Shown here in pieces: positions 13,602 through 25,781 of a stretch of 64,000 bases of DNA; position 1 is the first letter of the stretch; each line of letters opens with the position of its first letter. Origin of the DNA: Chamaelirium japonicum (taxonomy: Eukaryota > Streptophyta > Magnoliopsida > Liliales > Melanthiaceae). Below the pieces are notes generated by a model, which saw only the letters and a list, made by a program, of their open reading frames with translations, ran no database searches and was not told the DNA's origin. The position numbers were made by a program, and so were the translations under genes. Where the stretch lies: assembly GCA_947650365.1 (NCBI GenBank), contig OX393557.1, positions 27,964,885-28,028,884 of the forward strand. The letters are read 5' to 3'.

Positions 13602-14231
13602 CCTAATTTGGGACCGTCTGTGGGATTGTTCCTTATCGACTTATGACATCTAGGCTTTCTAGCTCCTTCAGTCAAGCAGTAACTACCGATAGCCAGAGCA
13701 ACCCATCTGTCTCTATTGCTACACCAGAATGACGAAGACATAACCCGTGGATCAGTCGGAGGGACATGCGAACATTGGGGGTGGATCCTTCGACGTCGGC
13801 AACCGGCATCAACGACGAAGCAGACATCCGCTAGTCGGTAGACCTATATACGGCTCTTTCCAGACAATCCATCGTCAACACCTCCCGTCAGTATCTCGAG
13901 CCTTTCAATTTCGAATCTCCTCTAATCCCTATATTGGGGATGATGTTCGAAACGAAAGACGTTACCTAAAGACTCCAACAGCCGAGGACTTGGAGACAGC
14001 CAGTCCTTGGGCACCCTCAGTCATTGCAGATTGCCTGAAGTTTTAATCAATGACCAAAGACTCGGAGACAGCCAGCCCTAGAGCATCCTTCAGCTAGCAT
14101 TACATATTGCCCGATGATTCAAAAGCCAATAGACAAAGGTATGTGTTGCATATCAATAAAGCCCAAATAGCCCTTCAACCTCATACTGTTTATGAGACTC
14201 ATGCAACTTATAGCAAGTCATGTGTAATCAG
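13602..14231 (+). pseudogene. Tat/Ogre-like primer site and short leader relic
   Basis: TTTGGGACCGTCTGTGGGAT at about 13602-13621 is close to the arginine-tRNA-type primer site of Tat/Ogre gypsy elements. The following short reading frames (for example 13747-14046, 99 codons) show no known domain. The element ends at the microsatellite, so only a stub remains. Confidence 0.45.
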
Positions 14232-14235
14232 TTAT

Positions 14236-14236
<1 letters not shown>

Positions 14237-14332
<96 letters not shown>
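14237..14332. repeat. (CT)n microsatellite, about 47 units
   Basis: Uninterrupted dinucleotide run. Its exact length is uncertain, as such runs are error-prone in assembly. Confidence 0.95.
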
Positions 14333-14334
<2 letters not shown>

Positions 14335-15881
14335 GTCCTTAATAGATGAGCTATCTTGCATTCTAGCACCTTCTACCAAGTTGGATTATCTAAAGAAAGT
14401 TTTATTCCTTCACACCAATTGGCTCCTGAAATGTTGGGGAATTCAGGGTAACCTTCTACCTTGGTAACACTGTATCCTTTGGTCTATCCTCTCACCCATC
14501 ATTAGGACCTGATGTCTATATCTTTCTGGGCTGATCACAAAGATTAGCCCAAGAGGATTTCAGTGAATGCTCTTCACCTAATACCATCCAGGTACATTTT
14601 TATTTTCCGAGAGAAGGTGACATCCCTATATGGGAAGGGGTTAGGCAAATCCCAACCTATGTATTAGAAAATAATGATAACTAAATTTGGGGTTTGGGTT
14701 TGGGTTTGGCAGCCTCGGCCAGAGCCATGAGCTGGTACCCAACTCCGGGCACATGCTGGGACTATCGGCTATCCAACAAGTGCCGTCGGAACTTGTCAGA
14801 CTCACTGGTCCGATCACGAGTTGATCACGAGTTGAGGGAATGAGGTGGTAATTAGTTAAGTGTTTAGATAGAAGTGGTGGTCGTTGGGTGTTGCATGGCA
14901 GCCGGGTGGTTGAGATGGTCTCAGCAAATGGCAAAGCCGTAGATGTGGTTGTTAGTTAGGTGTGTCTCTCTCTCTTTCGAAGGAATGGCCGAGGGGAATT
15001 GCACGGGTGCAGGGGAGTTGATGCTCCCTTCTCTTCCTCTCTCAATCTCTCTCTCTTTTCCTACCTTTCTCCACCCCTCTTCTCCCATCTTGTTGTTCAT
15101 GCAAGGGAAGCTGAGAGCCACCATAAATACGGGGAGATGGGACGAGAAGATAGGTGTGAACTCTGGTGATAATAGTGGGTGACCATGACCTTGGTGCAAG
15201 ATGTGATGCGACTTTATCACATCCCATAAATGAGGTACTCCTCGTTCAACCTCTCTAGTACTCTCTCTGTTGAACCCTTCTCATTCTCTCTTGAGTAGGT
15301 GTGGGACTAGGGGTGTAAGGCCGAAAATGAGAGTTGTTGGGTGTGAACGTAAGGGATAGGTTGCGGGCTGTCAGGATGAAAACAAAGGAGTACATGATCA
15401 AAGGGATATAATGGGTGATCTTATCACATAAATGTAAACTCTTAAAATTCAAGGATAGGATCAGCTGAATCTAAATGGGAATTGGTTCTTGGGCCCAATA
15501 AGGATATGGGCTGATATGGATTCAAGTCTACTCTTAATGGTGACTTAATCCGGTTTGATTCACACCAATTCCAAAAAATGGAACGGGGTGCAACTTTCAA
15601 TCCTAAGTCATATTCCCACAAGGAAGGGCTTGTTGGAAAGCCCTCGCTAATATCAGGAGATTCGTTATGATCTGATCACCCAATTGCCATATCTTCAACC
15701 GATTGCCAGTTCCACTGTCGGGCAACCGTCCGGTAATTTGCACCAACACAATCTAGCAAAACGACCAATATAACTAACTATTCTTATTCTTTAAATTCCT
15801 GATTTTTAAATATAATCACCAATTGGTCAGTTAGTAGACTAATTAGCGATATAAATAGATAATAAAACCAAGGGCGTTACA
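14333..15881 (-). repeat. Minus-strand gypsy 3' LTR (right end sure, left end unknown) and preceding unassigned sequence
   Basis: The right end GGGCGTTACA at 15872-15881 is followed at once by GCATACCCCCCTA, which on the minus strand is a polypurine tract before TGTAACGCCC. This marks the start of a gypsy-type 3' LTR in minus orientation. I could not place the left end. The stretch holds a telomere-like GGGTTTGGGTTTGGGTTTGG at about 14690-14710 and pyrimidine-rich tracts near 14960-15080, but no gene. Confidence 0.45.
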
Positions 15882-16296
15882 GCATACCCCCCTAAAAGAT
15901 AACTTCATCTTTGAAGTTCAACTAGAAGAGACCGGACAGTGTGGGTTCTTACCGGCGGTGGAATTGAAGTTGATGTAGGCATTTCCCTTTCGACTAAAAT
16001 TCATCCTCAAAGATCCAGGCATTTATTTCGAGCCAAATGAACCAATGGATACACTTTGAAAGGACCTCAGTACGTCATCGCAACAAAAGAAGCCATACTC
16101 GATCTCAAATGAACATAAGGCTAACATAGGACAACTTTCAATCTCATAGGCGTATAAATTGTCCTCTTCAACAAATTTATAGATTAAGTATTGATAAATG
16201 GTTGCAACCGATTGACTACAAGCCTTTCATGGTTGTATCCAAATTTGCAATACACGTACACTCCCATTCTCAGTGTTTTAACCAAGATGTTGAGTT
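15882..16296 (-). pseudogene. 3' internal tail of the gypsy element
   Basis: It lies between the polypurine tract at 15882-15894 and the copia insertion at 16302. On the minus strand it looks like the end of a pol region and untranslated tail, with no intact frame. Part of it (about 16145-16220) is similar in inverted orientation to 23764-23830 on the far side of the copia element. Confidence 0.4.
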
Positions 16297-16301
16297 GAGG
16301 C

Positions 16302-17438
16302 TGTTGGATGTGTGTGTTGTAAAACCACACAACACAAAAGAATGGGTTTTAGTCCCATATCGGTTAGGGGAGAAATCCCCTACCAATATATAAGGATTTG
16401 CCCACTTCCCCCCAATAGTCATCACACTAGAGGAAGGGCTCCACTAGCTCACACACGCGCGCGCGTGCGTGCCGTGCCGAGCCGGGCCGGGCTTGGGCAT
16501 GGGCATGGGCGGCGCGTGTGTGCATGGACCCGGACACGATAGCACCTCCGAAATGGGCTGGTCCGCACCTGCCCTATTTTTGTTTTTTGCTTTTAAGTCC
16601 TCCACCATTTATGATATTCCTTTTTGGCTACTAGCCGTTTTGCATGCGACCCGTTGCTGCATGCGAGCCGTTACGAGACTGCTCTCAGCGAGCTGTAACA
16701 TGCAAGGTTAATGGCCTTAATCGCAGCCCATTAACCGCTCCCCTCTTTCAGCCTCCCATTAACAGCCCGAGGCCTATATAAGGCACCGGTGCAGCCATGG
16801 GATGTACACACTCCGAAAATCGGAATTCCTCCCTGCTTACTGCCTCTCTCTCTCCCATTCTCTCGTGTCGTGTTGCTGTGGTGCTGCCCCTTTGCTCCGA
16901 AGAGACTCCCTCTCTCGGACCAAAGCCTTGCTGCGGTGCTGCCTCCCGGCCTCGAGAAGATCGTCATCGAGTCGCTGGGTTCCTGAAAGTCTATGAGGTT
17001 CGCAAAACCTTCTTGGAGTCGTGCTGACGAGAAGGAGGTCGCCTGACCGGGGTCGCTGTATCTCCGATAACAATTGCCACGAGACCCGCACGAGGGGGGC
17101 AATAAGATTCTTGGGACAGTGCCTAGCACGCTTCGACCACAGGCCAGAGTTTCTAAATCCTCTTTTGTCCTAATATTAGATCTAAAATAATTGACTTGCA
17201 TCTAATAGAGGAATCTAAATAATTAGATATATTTTAGATAGATTATTTCTTCCTTTTAGAAAAGTTCGGCAAGGTGAATGACGGTTCCATAGAACCCGCT
17301 CTGTCTTGGCAAACAATTTCTAAAAGAAATTTGTAACTTGTCCTTGTTTGCGAAAATAACATTTGCTAATCAATTTTTAATATTAATAATTTGATTAAAT
17401 CCTAAATTTGCTAGTTTAGAACGATTAGATTTCCAACA
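16302..17438 (+). repeat. 5' LTR of the young copia element
   Basis: It is 1137 bp. A TATA box, CTATATAAGG, is at 16773-16782 and probably drives transcription from about 16805, giving U3 of about 0.5 kb. A CpG-rich patch at 16455-16535 differs in length from the 3' LTR. Confidence 0.95.
16773..16782 (+). promoter_or_regulatory. LTR TATA box
   Basis: CTATATAAGG is identical in both LTRs (the 3' copy is near 22938-22947) and lies about 470 bp from the LTR start, a normal U3 position. Confidence 0.6.
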
Positions 17439-17874
17439 ATCCAAGAATCTTATTGTTATTTAATCGTTCATCATATTATCATTCTATTGTGCATTTCATT
17501 TTGTTAGTATTGTTATCATAGAATAAATAGTTGCATTATTAGTTGTTAAAAGTTGCGCTATAGTTATTAGTCAAAATTAGTTTTCTACAAAAGTTAATTA
17601 AAAGCATACATTTTAGAAAAGACTAAGAGTCATTATTTGGAATATTCCACTACCTACGGTGTCTAGAAAGGCTTGACAAACCGGCATTAAATTGCCCAAG
17701 GTAGCTTGGTATTTGAGCGAGCCTAGTGCTCCACCTCCTACCTGGAGCCCATCTGGCCGTTAGGATTTGGAAGTTTCATTTTGACTTCTGAAAGTCAAAT
17801 CTATACAGTGTGCTTTAAAATTAACAAAACTCATTTTTTAATCCACAGATTTCAACCTCTTACTTTGGTCCGAA

Positions 17875-20800
17875 ATGGCCTCACCAAACCATGAAACCCT
17901 TAGTGCCAAACCCGAAAAGTTTGACGGATCTAACTTCAAGAGGTGGCAGAACCAGATGCGTTTCTGGCTAACCACACTTGGGTTATTATCAGCCATAGGT
18001 GAAACCGCACCAGGAGTATCCAATGGGTCTAGCAAAACTCGTCGTACCCGAGCCTCCACTTCTCAACCTGAAACTGAACCAACTTCTGGCATTCCCACTA
18101 GGACCCCAGAAGAAATCAACTACCATGGCCTTCATAGGATCCTAAGGGCTTTATCTGATAGGCTATATGACATCTAATATACCATTCAAAACCCTAAGGA
18201 CTTATGGGATACCCTAGAGCGTAAATATGGCCTAGATGATGCTGGAGTAAAACGCTTCAAAGCGTCTGACTTCAACAGCTTCAAAATGGTTGACTCCAAA
18301 CCCATGAATGATCAAATTCATGAGTTTGAAAACCTAGTCCAACACCTAAAGACGAATGTTTCCACTCTTGATGAAACCTTCCAAATAGCCTGTCTTATAG
18401 ATAAACTCCCTGCTTCTTGGTCCGAGTTTTCTAAACACCTAAGTCATACCCAAGGTGACCTAACCCTAACTCAAGTTCTAAACTCTATTAGAATTGAGGA
18501 GCAATATTGGCTCAGGGAAAAAGGATCCTCTGAATCCAAACCCAAGGTCAACAACGTAGAGGGTCAACCGTCTAAGCCATTCCAAAAACCTAGACATAAG
18601 TTCCAGAAGAAACCCTTCCACCCTAAGCCTAATCCATACACCAAGAAGCCATACCATAGCAACCATAATCCAAACCATCCCAAGGACTAAAAGAAGGAAG
18701 GAGTGCGTTGCTGCTACGTCTGCGGTCGGACCAATCACATGGCCAACCAATGCTTCTACAAGAAGACAGCACCACCTCCAAATCCAAGAAGAAATGGTCC
18801 AATGCCACCCGGCTCCCAAGTCAACATGGTGACCTCTGGAGCTGGCTCTTCTGGGACCGCTTTCAGGTCTGTTCTCTTCACCCCTGAAGTTAACATGACC
18901 TTTCAAGCATTAGATTGGTGGATTGACACAGGAGCTAACATTCATATTTGCTCTAATCAATCTTTGTTTTCCACCTATCAGGTCTCAGGTAGAGGAGCTG
19001 TAAGCATGGGGAACAATGCTGAGGCTCGTGTGCTAGGGATAGGACGGATCGACCTGAAGCTGACGTCGGAGAAGACCCTGACCCTGCGCGGAGTCCACCA
19101 CGTTCCGGAGATTAGGAGGAACTTAATTAGTGGGTCCTTATTAGCCCAACAGGGCTATAAGCTTGTATTTGAGTCTAATAAAGTTGTAATAACTAAAGGA
19201 ATGAATTTTATTGGAAAAGGATTTCTTTGTGATGGTTTGTTTAAATTAAATGTTTATAATCCTTCGTCCACAATTCTGAATGTTGAGTCTTCGGTCACTT
19301 GGCACCAAAGACTAGGTCATGTAAATTATAATTCTATAAGAAACTCATGACCCTAAACATCATTTCCAAATCCGATACTAGGAATCTCGACAAGTGCGAG
19401 ATATGTGTAGAAGCGAAACAACCTAAGAAATCTTTTAAAACCATCGATCGAGACTCCCATATACTTGAATTAATTCACAGCGATGTCTGTGATTCTGGGA
19501 GAACCTCGAGAGGTGGTAATAGATATTTTGTAACGTTCATAGATGACGCTTCAAAATATTGCCACCTATACCTTATTAAAACTAAGGATGAAGTACTCAG
19601 TAAATTTAAAATTTACAGAGCTCTGGTTGAAAACCAATTAGACGAAACCATTAAGATCATTAGGTCAGATCGAGGAGGGGAGTACACCTCAAATGAGTTA
19701 AGTGAGTACTGTGATGACTATGGAATACTCCATGAAGTCACAGCTCCTTACACTCCCCAATCCAATGGTGTAGCGGAAAGGAAAAATAGAACCCTAATGA
19801 ACATGGTCAATTCCATGTTACTAAGCTCTGGAGCGCCAGAGAACTTATGGGGGGAAGCCCTAATGACGGCTTGTTTTATCCTTAACCGTATTCCTTTTAA
19901 ACACAATGACTTGACCCATACGAAGTATGGAAAATAGAAAACCAAACTTAGAATATTTAAAAGTGTGGGGGTGCCTAGCTAAGGTAAAAATCCCTGATAA
20001 TAAAAGGAAGAAGATAGGATCTAAGACTGTAGATGCTATCTTTATTGGCTACGCTTCAGATAGTAACGCTAATCGATTTTTAGTGTTTAACTCTGAAATA
20101 AGTGAAATAGCCAATAACACCATAATCGAAGCAAGAGATGCTTCATACTTCAAAAATATCTTCCCTTATAAGACTAGGATCAATACTAATCCCAATAACC
20201 AGGCTTCTAGTTCTAATCAGGTAACTCAGATCGAACCCGAAGTCCAATTAGAACCTGAAGACCAGACTAAACCGGTAACCGAACCTAGGAGGAGTAAACG
20301 TGCCCGTGTAGAGAAAGTCTTTGATGACTTCTATGCACTTATGGTGGAAAACTCTCCCTCCACCTATACAGATGCAATGAAGTCCATAGACTCACCTTTT
20401 TGGAAAGAAGCCATAGATAACGAAATCCAATCCATACTTCAAAACCATACCTGGGAACTCACCAATTTACCTCCTGGTTGTAAAACTATAGGATGTAAAT
20501 GGGTGTTTAAGAAAAAGCTTAGACCCGACGGTACCATAGATAAATTTAAGGCACGACTTGTAGCCAAGGGCTTTACCCAAAAACCCAGGGTAGACTATTT
20601 TGATGTCTACTCACCTGTCGCTAGGATAACCACGATTAGGATCCTCATCGCCTTAGCTTCAATTTATAAGCTAGTCATACATCAAATGGATGTCAAGACT
20701 GCTTTCTTGAATGGCGACCTTAATGAGAAAATTTATATGGACCAACCCGAGGGATTTACTGCACCTGGACAAGAGGGAAAGGTGTGTAAATTAATTCGAT

Positions 20801-21891
20801 CCCTCTATGGACTTAAACAAGCCCCAAAACAATGGCACATGAAATTCGATGAAGTTATCTTATCCTATGGATTTGATATCAACACAACGGATGAATGTGT
20901 ATACCATAAAATAGATGGTAATAATATTGTCATCTTATGTTTGTATGTTGACGATATTCTGATATTCGGTTCAAACATACAAATCATAAATGATATCAAA
21001 TATTTTTTGTCCCAAAACTTTGACATGAAAGATTTAGGACAAGCCGACGTTATTTTGAACACTAAGATCATTAGGAAGGACAATGGTTTAGTGTTATCCC
21101 AATCCCACTATGTCGAGAAAATCCTTAGGAAATTTTACGACCCCGATTGCCAACCGGTATCCACACCATATGATTCAAATACCCATCTGACAAAGAATAT
21201 TGGACTTCCTAGACTACAGAGCGAGTATGCTCAAATCATAGGATCGCTAGGTTTTCTAGCAAACTATACTCGACCCGATATCGCTTACGCGGTAAATAGA
21301 CTTAGTCGTTATACGTCTAACCCGAATTTGTCCCATTGGAATGCGTTAGAAAGAATTTTTAGATATCTAAAGGGAACGATATCATACGGTCTCCACTATA
21401 GTGGATATCCAGCTGTATTAGAGGGATACTCTGATGCTAACTGGATTAGTGATTCAATAGATATTAAGTCCACAACCGGATATGTATTCCTACTAGGAGG
21501 TGGAGCCATATCTTGGAAATCCACCAAACAGACTGTTATAGCTAGGATTACCATGGAATCAGAAATGATAGCGCTAGATACCACTAGCACAGAAGCAGAA
21601 TGGCTTCGAGATCTTCTATATGAGATCCCATTGATAGAAAAGCCTTTACCGGCTATATCTATCCATTGTGATTGTCGATCAGCTATTGATAAATGTAATC
21701 AAGAAAACGCTGACGTGAAAATAAATCGACATCTGAAAGTGAGACATAGATCTCTCAGATATAAGATGAAAAATCAAATAATTGCCCTAGACTTTGTTAG
21801 ATCCGAAAAGAATTTGGCGGATCATCTAACTAAGGGCCTATCTAGGACAGTGGTCTTAGAATCGTCGAGGGGGATGGGATTAAGCCCATAA
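17875..21891 (+). pseudogene. Copia gag-pol polyprotein, nearly complete but disrupted
   Basis: One polyprotein reads through the region in copia order. Gag starts at 17875. A CX2CX4HX4C zinc knuckle (CCYVCGRTNHMANQC) follows near 18709, then protease with WWIDTGAN near 18915. The integrase HHCC region (WHQRLGH then CEIC) and DDE core (HSDVCD, RSDRGGEY) come next, then RT ([32 protein letters not shown]). RNase H has SDANW and ends in ADHLTKGL. Breaks: a TAA at 18175 and a TAA at 18688 in gag, and single-base losses in the AAA near 19341, the CCC near 19915 and the AAAA near 19931. The three shifts together restore the first frame. RT and RNase H are uninterrupted from 19927. As written it cannot make a full polyprotein. 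Confidence 0.95.
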
Positions 21892-22439
21892 GAAAAATCA
21901 CCGCAGTGGGAACCCAACCTCACGGAGGTTCAATGGGTAGAAACAAACTGTACTAGTGATTGAAAATAAGGAGCACTGAATAATGCTCCCGTCCCTATGA
22001 CGTCAGTGCTTATTAAAAGCAAGGGGTAGGATGAGTGTAAAACTCTTAATAAGTCCAAGACCCATGAGGCGGGGTGTCGCCTTGCTCACACCCCTATTAG
22101 GACTTACCTATATGTATGTCGTTGTGAGGCCGCAACTCTGGGACCAGGGCTGCTCCCTAGAAACATACAAGAAAAGATATATGCGCAAGGCCATTAATAG
22201 CGCAACCCGCTTAAAACCATCAAAAACTGTACTACGTGTACTACTTGTAGAAACCCGATAAATGAGGCTGGTTCAAGGCGTAGTCCACCAAGTCCTCACG
22301 GATGTATACAACTGTACTAAGTGGAGGTTCAAACCGGAAGGTACCTACACCTACTGCGTAGTATAAGGAATCCAGCAAAGTCCTTTTACTTTACATTTTG
22401 AATTTTTTAATTATTTAATATTTAGTGGTTTTAAACACA
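21892..22439 (+). other. Copia 3' internal untranslated region
   Basis: This is non-coding sequence between the end of RNase H and the polypurine tract. A short open stretch at 22031-22261 has no recognisable domain and is not called. Confidence 0.7.
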
Positions 22440-22449
22440 TGTGGGGGAT
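22440..22449 (+). other. Polypurine tract of the young copia element
   Basis: TGTGGGGGAT directly precedes the 3' LTR. Confidence 0.75.
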
Positions 22450-23605
22450 TGTTGGATGTGTGTGTTGTAAAACCACACAACACAAAAGAATGGGTTTTAG
22501 TCCCATATCGGTTAGGGGAGAAATCCCCTACCAATATATAAGGATTTGCCCACTTCCCCCCAATAGTCATCACACTAGAGGAAGGGCTCCACTAGCTCAC
22601 ACACGCGCGCGCGTGCGTGCCGTGCCGAGCCGAGCCGGGCCGGGCTTGGGCTTGGGCATGGGCATGGGCGGCGCGTGTGTGCGCGCCCACGGACCCGGAC
22701 ACGATAGCACCTCCGAAATGGGCTGGTCCGCACCTGCCCTATTTTTGTTTTTTGCTTTTAAGTCCTCCACCATTTATGATATTCCTTTTTGGCTACTAGC
22801 CGTTTTGCATGCGACCCGTTGCTGCATGCGAGCCGTTACGAGACTGCTCTCAGCGAGCTGTAACGTGCAAGGTTAATGGGCTTAATCGCAGCCCATTAAC
22901 CGCTCCCCTCTTTCAGCCTCCCATTAACAGCCCGAGGCCTATATAAGGCACCGGTGCAGCCATGGGATGTACACACTCCGAAAATCGGAATTCCTCCCTG
23001 CTTACTGCCTCTCTCTCTCTCCCATTCTCTCGTGCCGTGTTGCTGTGGTGCTGCCCCTTTGCTCCGAAGAGACTCCCTCTCTCGGACCAAAGCCTTGCTG
23101 CGGTGCTGCCTCCCGGCCTCGAGAAGATCGTCATCGAGTCGCTGGGTTCCTGAAAGTCTACGAGGTTCGCAAAACCTTCTTGGAGTCGTGCTGACGAGAA
23201 GGAGGTCGCCTGACCGGGGTCGCCGTATCTCCGAGAACAATTGCCACGAGACCCGCACGAGGGGGGCAATAAGATTCTTGGGACAGTGCCTAACACGCTT
23301 CGACCACAGGCCAGAGTTTCTAAATCCTCTTTTGTCCTAATATTAGATCTAAAATAATTGACTTGCATCTAATAGAGGAATCTAAATAATTAGATATATT
23401 TTAGATAGATTATTTCTCCCTTTTACAAAAGTTCGGCAAGGTGAATGACGGTTCCATAGAACCCACTCTGCCTTGGCAAACAATTTCTAAAAGAAATTTG
23501 TAACTTGTCCTTGTTTGCGAAAATAACATTTGCTAATCAATTTTTAATATTAATAATTTGATTAAATCCTAAATTTGCTAGTTTAGAACGATTAGATTTC
23601 CAACA
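22450..23605 (+). repeat. 3' LTR of the young copia element
   Basis: It is 1156 bp and about 99% like the 5' LTR apart from short length differences in the GC-rich patch near 22625-22690 and one CT unit near 23010. Confidence 0.95.
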
Positions 23606-24280
23606 GAGGCCACATCATCCTAGTCTCACAAAACTTGAAGCAGACTCAGAACATTTGCCAAGATGAACATTAAAATTGAAGCACACTCATAACTGAGGCT
23701 CACCAAAATGGGAGGAGCTGCCGAACAGAGGTTCTAGACGGTAGGACGTTCGCATGTCTTGAGAGCCGGTTGCATTCATTTGTCAATACTTCATCTATAA
23801 ATTTGTTGAAGTGGACAATATCTGATCTTTTTTTATTATCCATCCAGGAGTACATCATCATAGCCTCACAAAAATACAGAGGGTTTAATGGATATATCCG
23901 AGGGCACGAACATTTATGGGATCATGGTTAAGAGAAAAATGATGGCATCTACGTTAATGGGATGCCGATTAATGGGATCGCGATTAAAAGAGAATGGATT
24001 TAGGGGTGTGGGATTAAATGGAAGGCTTTGATTGGCCTCTCTTTAATCAGAATTAAATGGATGGTTATGATCATGATTTAATGGAATCTGATGGCACGAA
24101 CATTTATAGGATCATGATTAAGAGAAAGCGGATGGCACCGACGTTAATGGGATGCCGATTAATGGGATCACGATTAAGAGGGAATGGATGGCACGTCACG
24201 ATCAAAACTATATGTTAACCTCAAGCTCTCGAGATCGATGGCCAGATTTGTATTGGTGTTTTTGTTGAGTTGTCCTAGTT
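23606..24280. other. Gene-free flank with degenerate internal repeats
   Basis: Sequence at 23764-23830 resembles the inverted complement of 16145-16220. From 23900 to 24200 a phrase around TTAATGGGATCACGATTAAGAG recurs about four times in degenerate form. I see no gene. Confidence 0.5.
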
Positions 24281-24325
24281 GAATTGTCCTCGTCTTCACA
24301 ATACCGTTGTGCCATGTTATATAGA
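24260..24325 (-). mobile_element. Helitron 5' terminus (orphan)
   Basis: On the minus strand it starts TCTATATAACATGGC and continues with an ACGG...TTGTG...GGACAA pattern shared with the 5' ends of the complete Helitrons at 52385 and 61661. It is followed on the plus strand by T, as required for A/T insertion. No matching 3' end is visible to the left, so this is a fragment. Confidence 0.55.
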
Positions 24326-24509
24326 TGTAGTGCTTCTATAGGCAAAAACAAGACGTACTCGACCTTTGATGAGGAAATAATCTTAATACGTCTCTAGTTG
24401 GCACACTTCGAACCATGGTCTCTCATGTGCAATGACACTAACAGGCGCCACTCTAACAGGACATGTATGTCCTATTTTAAAAAAATAATTAGGGTAACAG
24501 ATCCTCCAT

Positions 24510-25047
24510 CAATATTATGGCATCAAATCCTTTGAAATTATAGTTTAGGAAATAAAAAGGGGGAGTTTGTTAAAACTCCTTTTAAGGTTATGCTTTTAAG
24601 CATAAGGACTTTGAAATGTTGTGGATGAAATTGCCCTCCACAGCATTTCAAATTTTCTTTGGTATGCCATTGAACATGTGAACCACCGACGTCACCGATC
24701 CACTAAACGCCGCCGTTGGAGCTGCTCGCCACCATTGAACCACCGAACGCCGCCTCCATCGCTCGCTGGAGCTGCTCGCCACCACCGAACACCGCCGTCG
24801 CTGCACTGAACCTAACTCTATCCCTGACCGTAAGATCTACAAGCCAATGGATGAACCCCAGACCTGAGATCTGCTCGTCGAACCGGGGGTTGTTTCGGGT
24901 TTACCAATAAAGATAGGGACCTTAAACTAAATGAAACTATTTGGTGTCCTGTTCATAGGTTAGATCTGTTGTCAGGGACCTCTCACACATTAACCCAATA
25001 AAAAAAGATTATGGAACCTAATCCTTTAAATTATAGTTTAGAACAAA

Positions 25048-25078
<31 letters not shown>

Positions 25079-25620
25079 TAGTGAGCCTTCCTTGACAAAG
25101 GGATCGGTTAAGCCTAAAGACTTTGAAATCATGTGGATGAATTGCCCTCCACAGCATTTCAAATTTTTGTTTGGTATGCCACCAAACCAGTGAACGACCT
25201 ACCCGACCACTGACTGCTCGCCGCCATCGAACCACTAAACGCTGCTCACCGCCGTCGTCAAACCGAACCGAACCTAACCCTAACCCTGAAATCTGCAGGC
25301 CATGGGATGAATCCTAGATCTAGGATCCTCACCAAACCGAATGCCATCGTTGGAGCTGCTCATTGTTGCTGCTGCCACCGCCTCTGCCTCTGCTCCCGCC
25401 GCCACCTCTGCTGCTCGTTGAACGCCACCGTCACTGAAACTGCTGGTCGCTGCTCCCGTTGTCGCCGGAGCTGCTAGGGAGATGGGAGAAGAAATCGAGG
25501 ATAGTTTCGGATTTACCAAAAATGGCAGGGACCTTGGGCTAAATAAAACTTTAAGGTGTCCTATTCACGGGATAGATATGTTGTCAAGGACCTCTCAAAC
25601 ATTAACCCAAAAAAAAAAAA
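24510..25620 (+). repeat. Two tandem copies of an A-tailed repeat of about 0.5-0.6 kb
   Basis: Copy 1 (about 24525-24998) and copy 2 (about 25018-25620) both start near AATCCTTT(G)AAATTATAGTTTAG. Both share GCCCTCCACAGCATTTCAAA and an imperfect Ala/Thr/Pro-coding GCC-rich middle. Both end in GGACCTCTCA(A/C)ACATTAACCCA followed by an A-rich tail. A third start-like fragment is at 26852-26873. The A tails suggest retroposition, but no polymerase III boxes or ORF were recognised. Confidence 0.65.
25048..25075. repeat. Poly-G run, about 28 G
   Basis: Pure homopolymer inside the second A-tailed repeat; its length is unreliable. Confidence 0.9.
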
Positions 25621-25627
25621 AGAGACT

Positions 25628-25773
25628 ACTACACCAAAATCAGGATTTAGTAACGCAGCTAACTGTTATAAAAATATTTAGTAACACAAAATAACCGTTA
25701 GGAATATGACGTTACAAATATTTGTAACAACCATTACTAATTGACCATTATGAATTATTTGTTTTGGTGTAGT
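25628..25773. mobile_element. 146-bp MITE with ACTACACCAAAA terminal inverted repeats
   Basis: It starts ACTACACCAAAATC and ends with the inverse, GTTTTGGTGTAGT. The interior also has inverted pairs around GTTACAAATA. I could not confirm a target duplication, so the superfamily is left open. Confidence 0.65.
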
Positions 25774-25781
25774 TAATTATA

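Larger units (their letters stand above)
16302..23605 (+). mobile_element. Young Ty1/copia retrotransposon, plus strand, with perfect target duplication
   Basis: LTRs at 16302-17438 and 22450-23605 both run TGTTGGA...TCCAACA. The 5-bp flanks are identical: GAGGC at 16297-16301 and 23606-23610. By eye the LTRs differ by about a dozen substitutions plus a few short indels in the GC-rich part, roughly 1% divergence, so insertion was recent. Between them is a full set of gag, zinc knuckle, protease, integrase, RT and RNase H in copia order, but the frame is broken in five places. The element sits inside a gypsy relic. Confidence 0.97.

Noticed and set aside
14690..14710. GGGTTTGGGTTTGGGTTTGG as an interstitial telomere repeat
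   Set aside because: It has only three units of a hexamer-like motif that is not the plant TTTAGGG repeat.
16731..17201. 156-codon minus-strand ORF, repeated at 22896-23368
   Set aside because: It lies wholly within both LTRs of the copia element, opposite to its transcription, with no domain.
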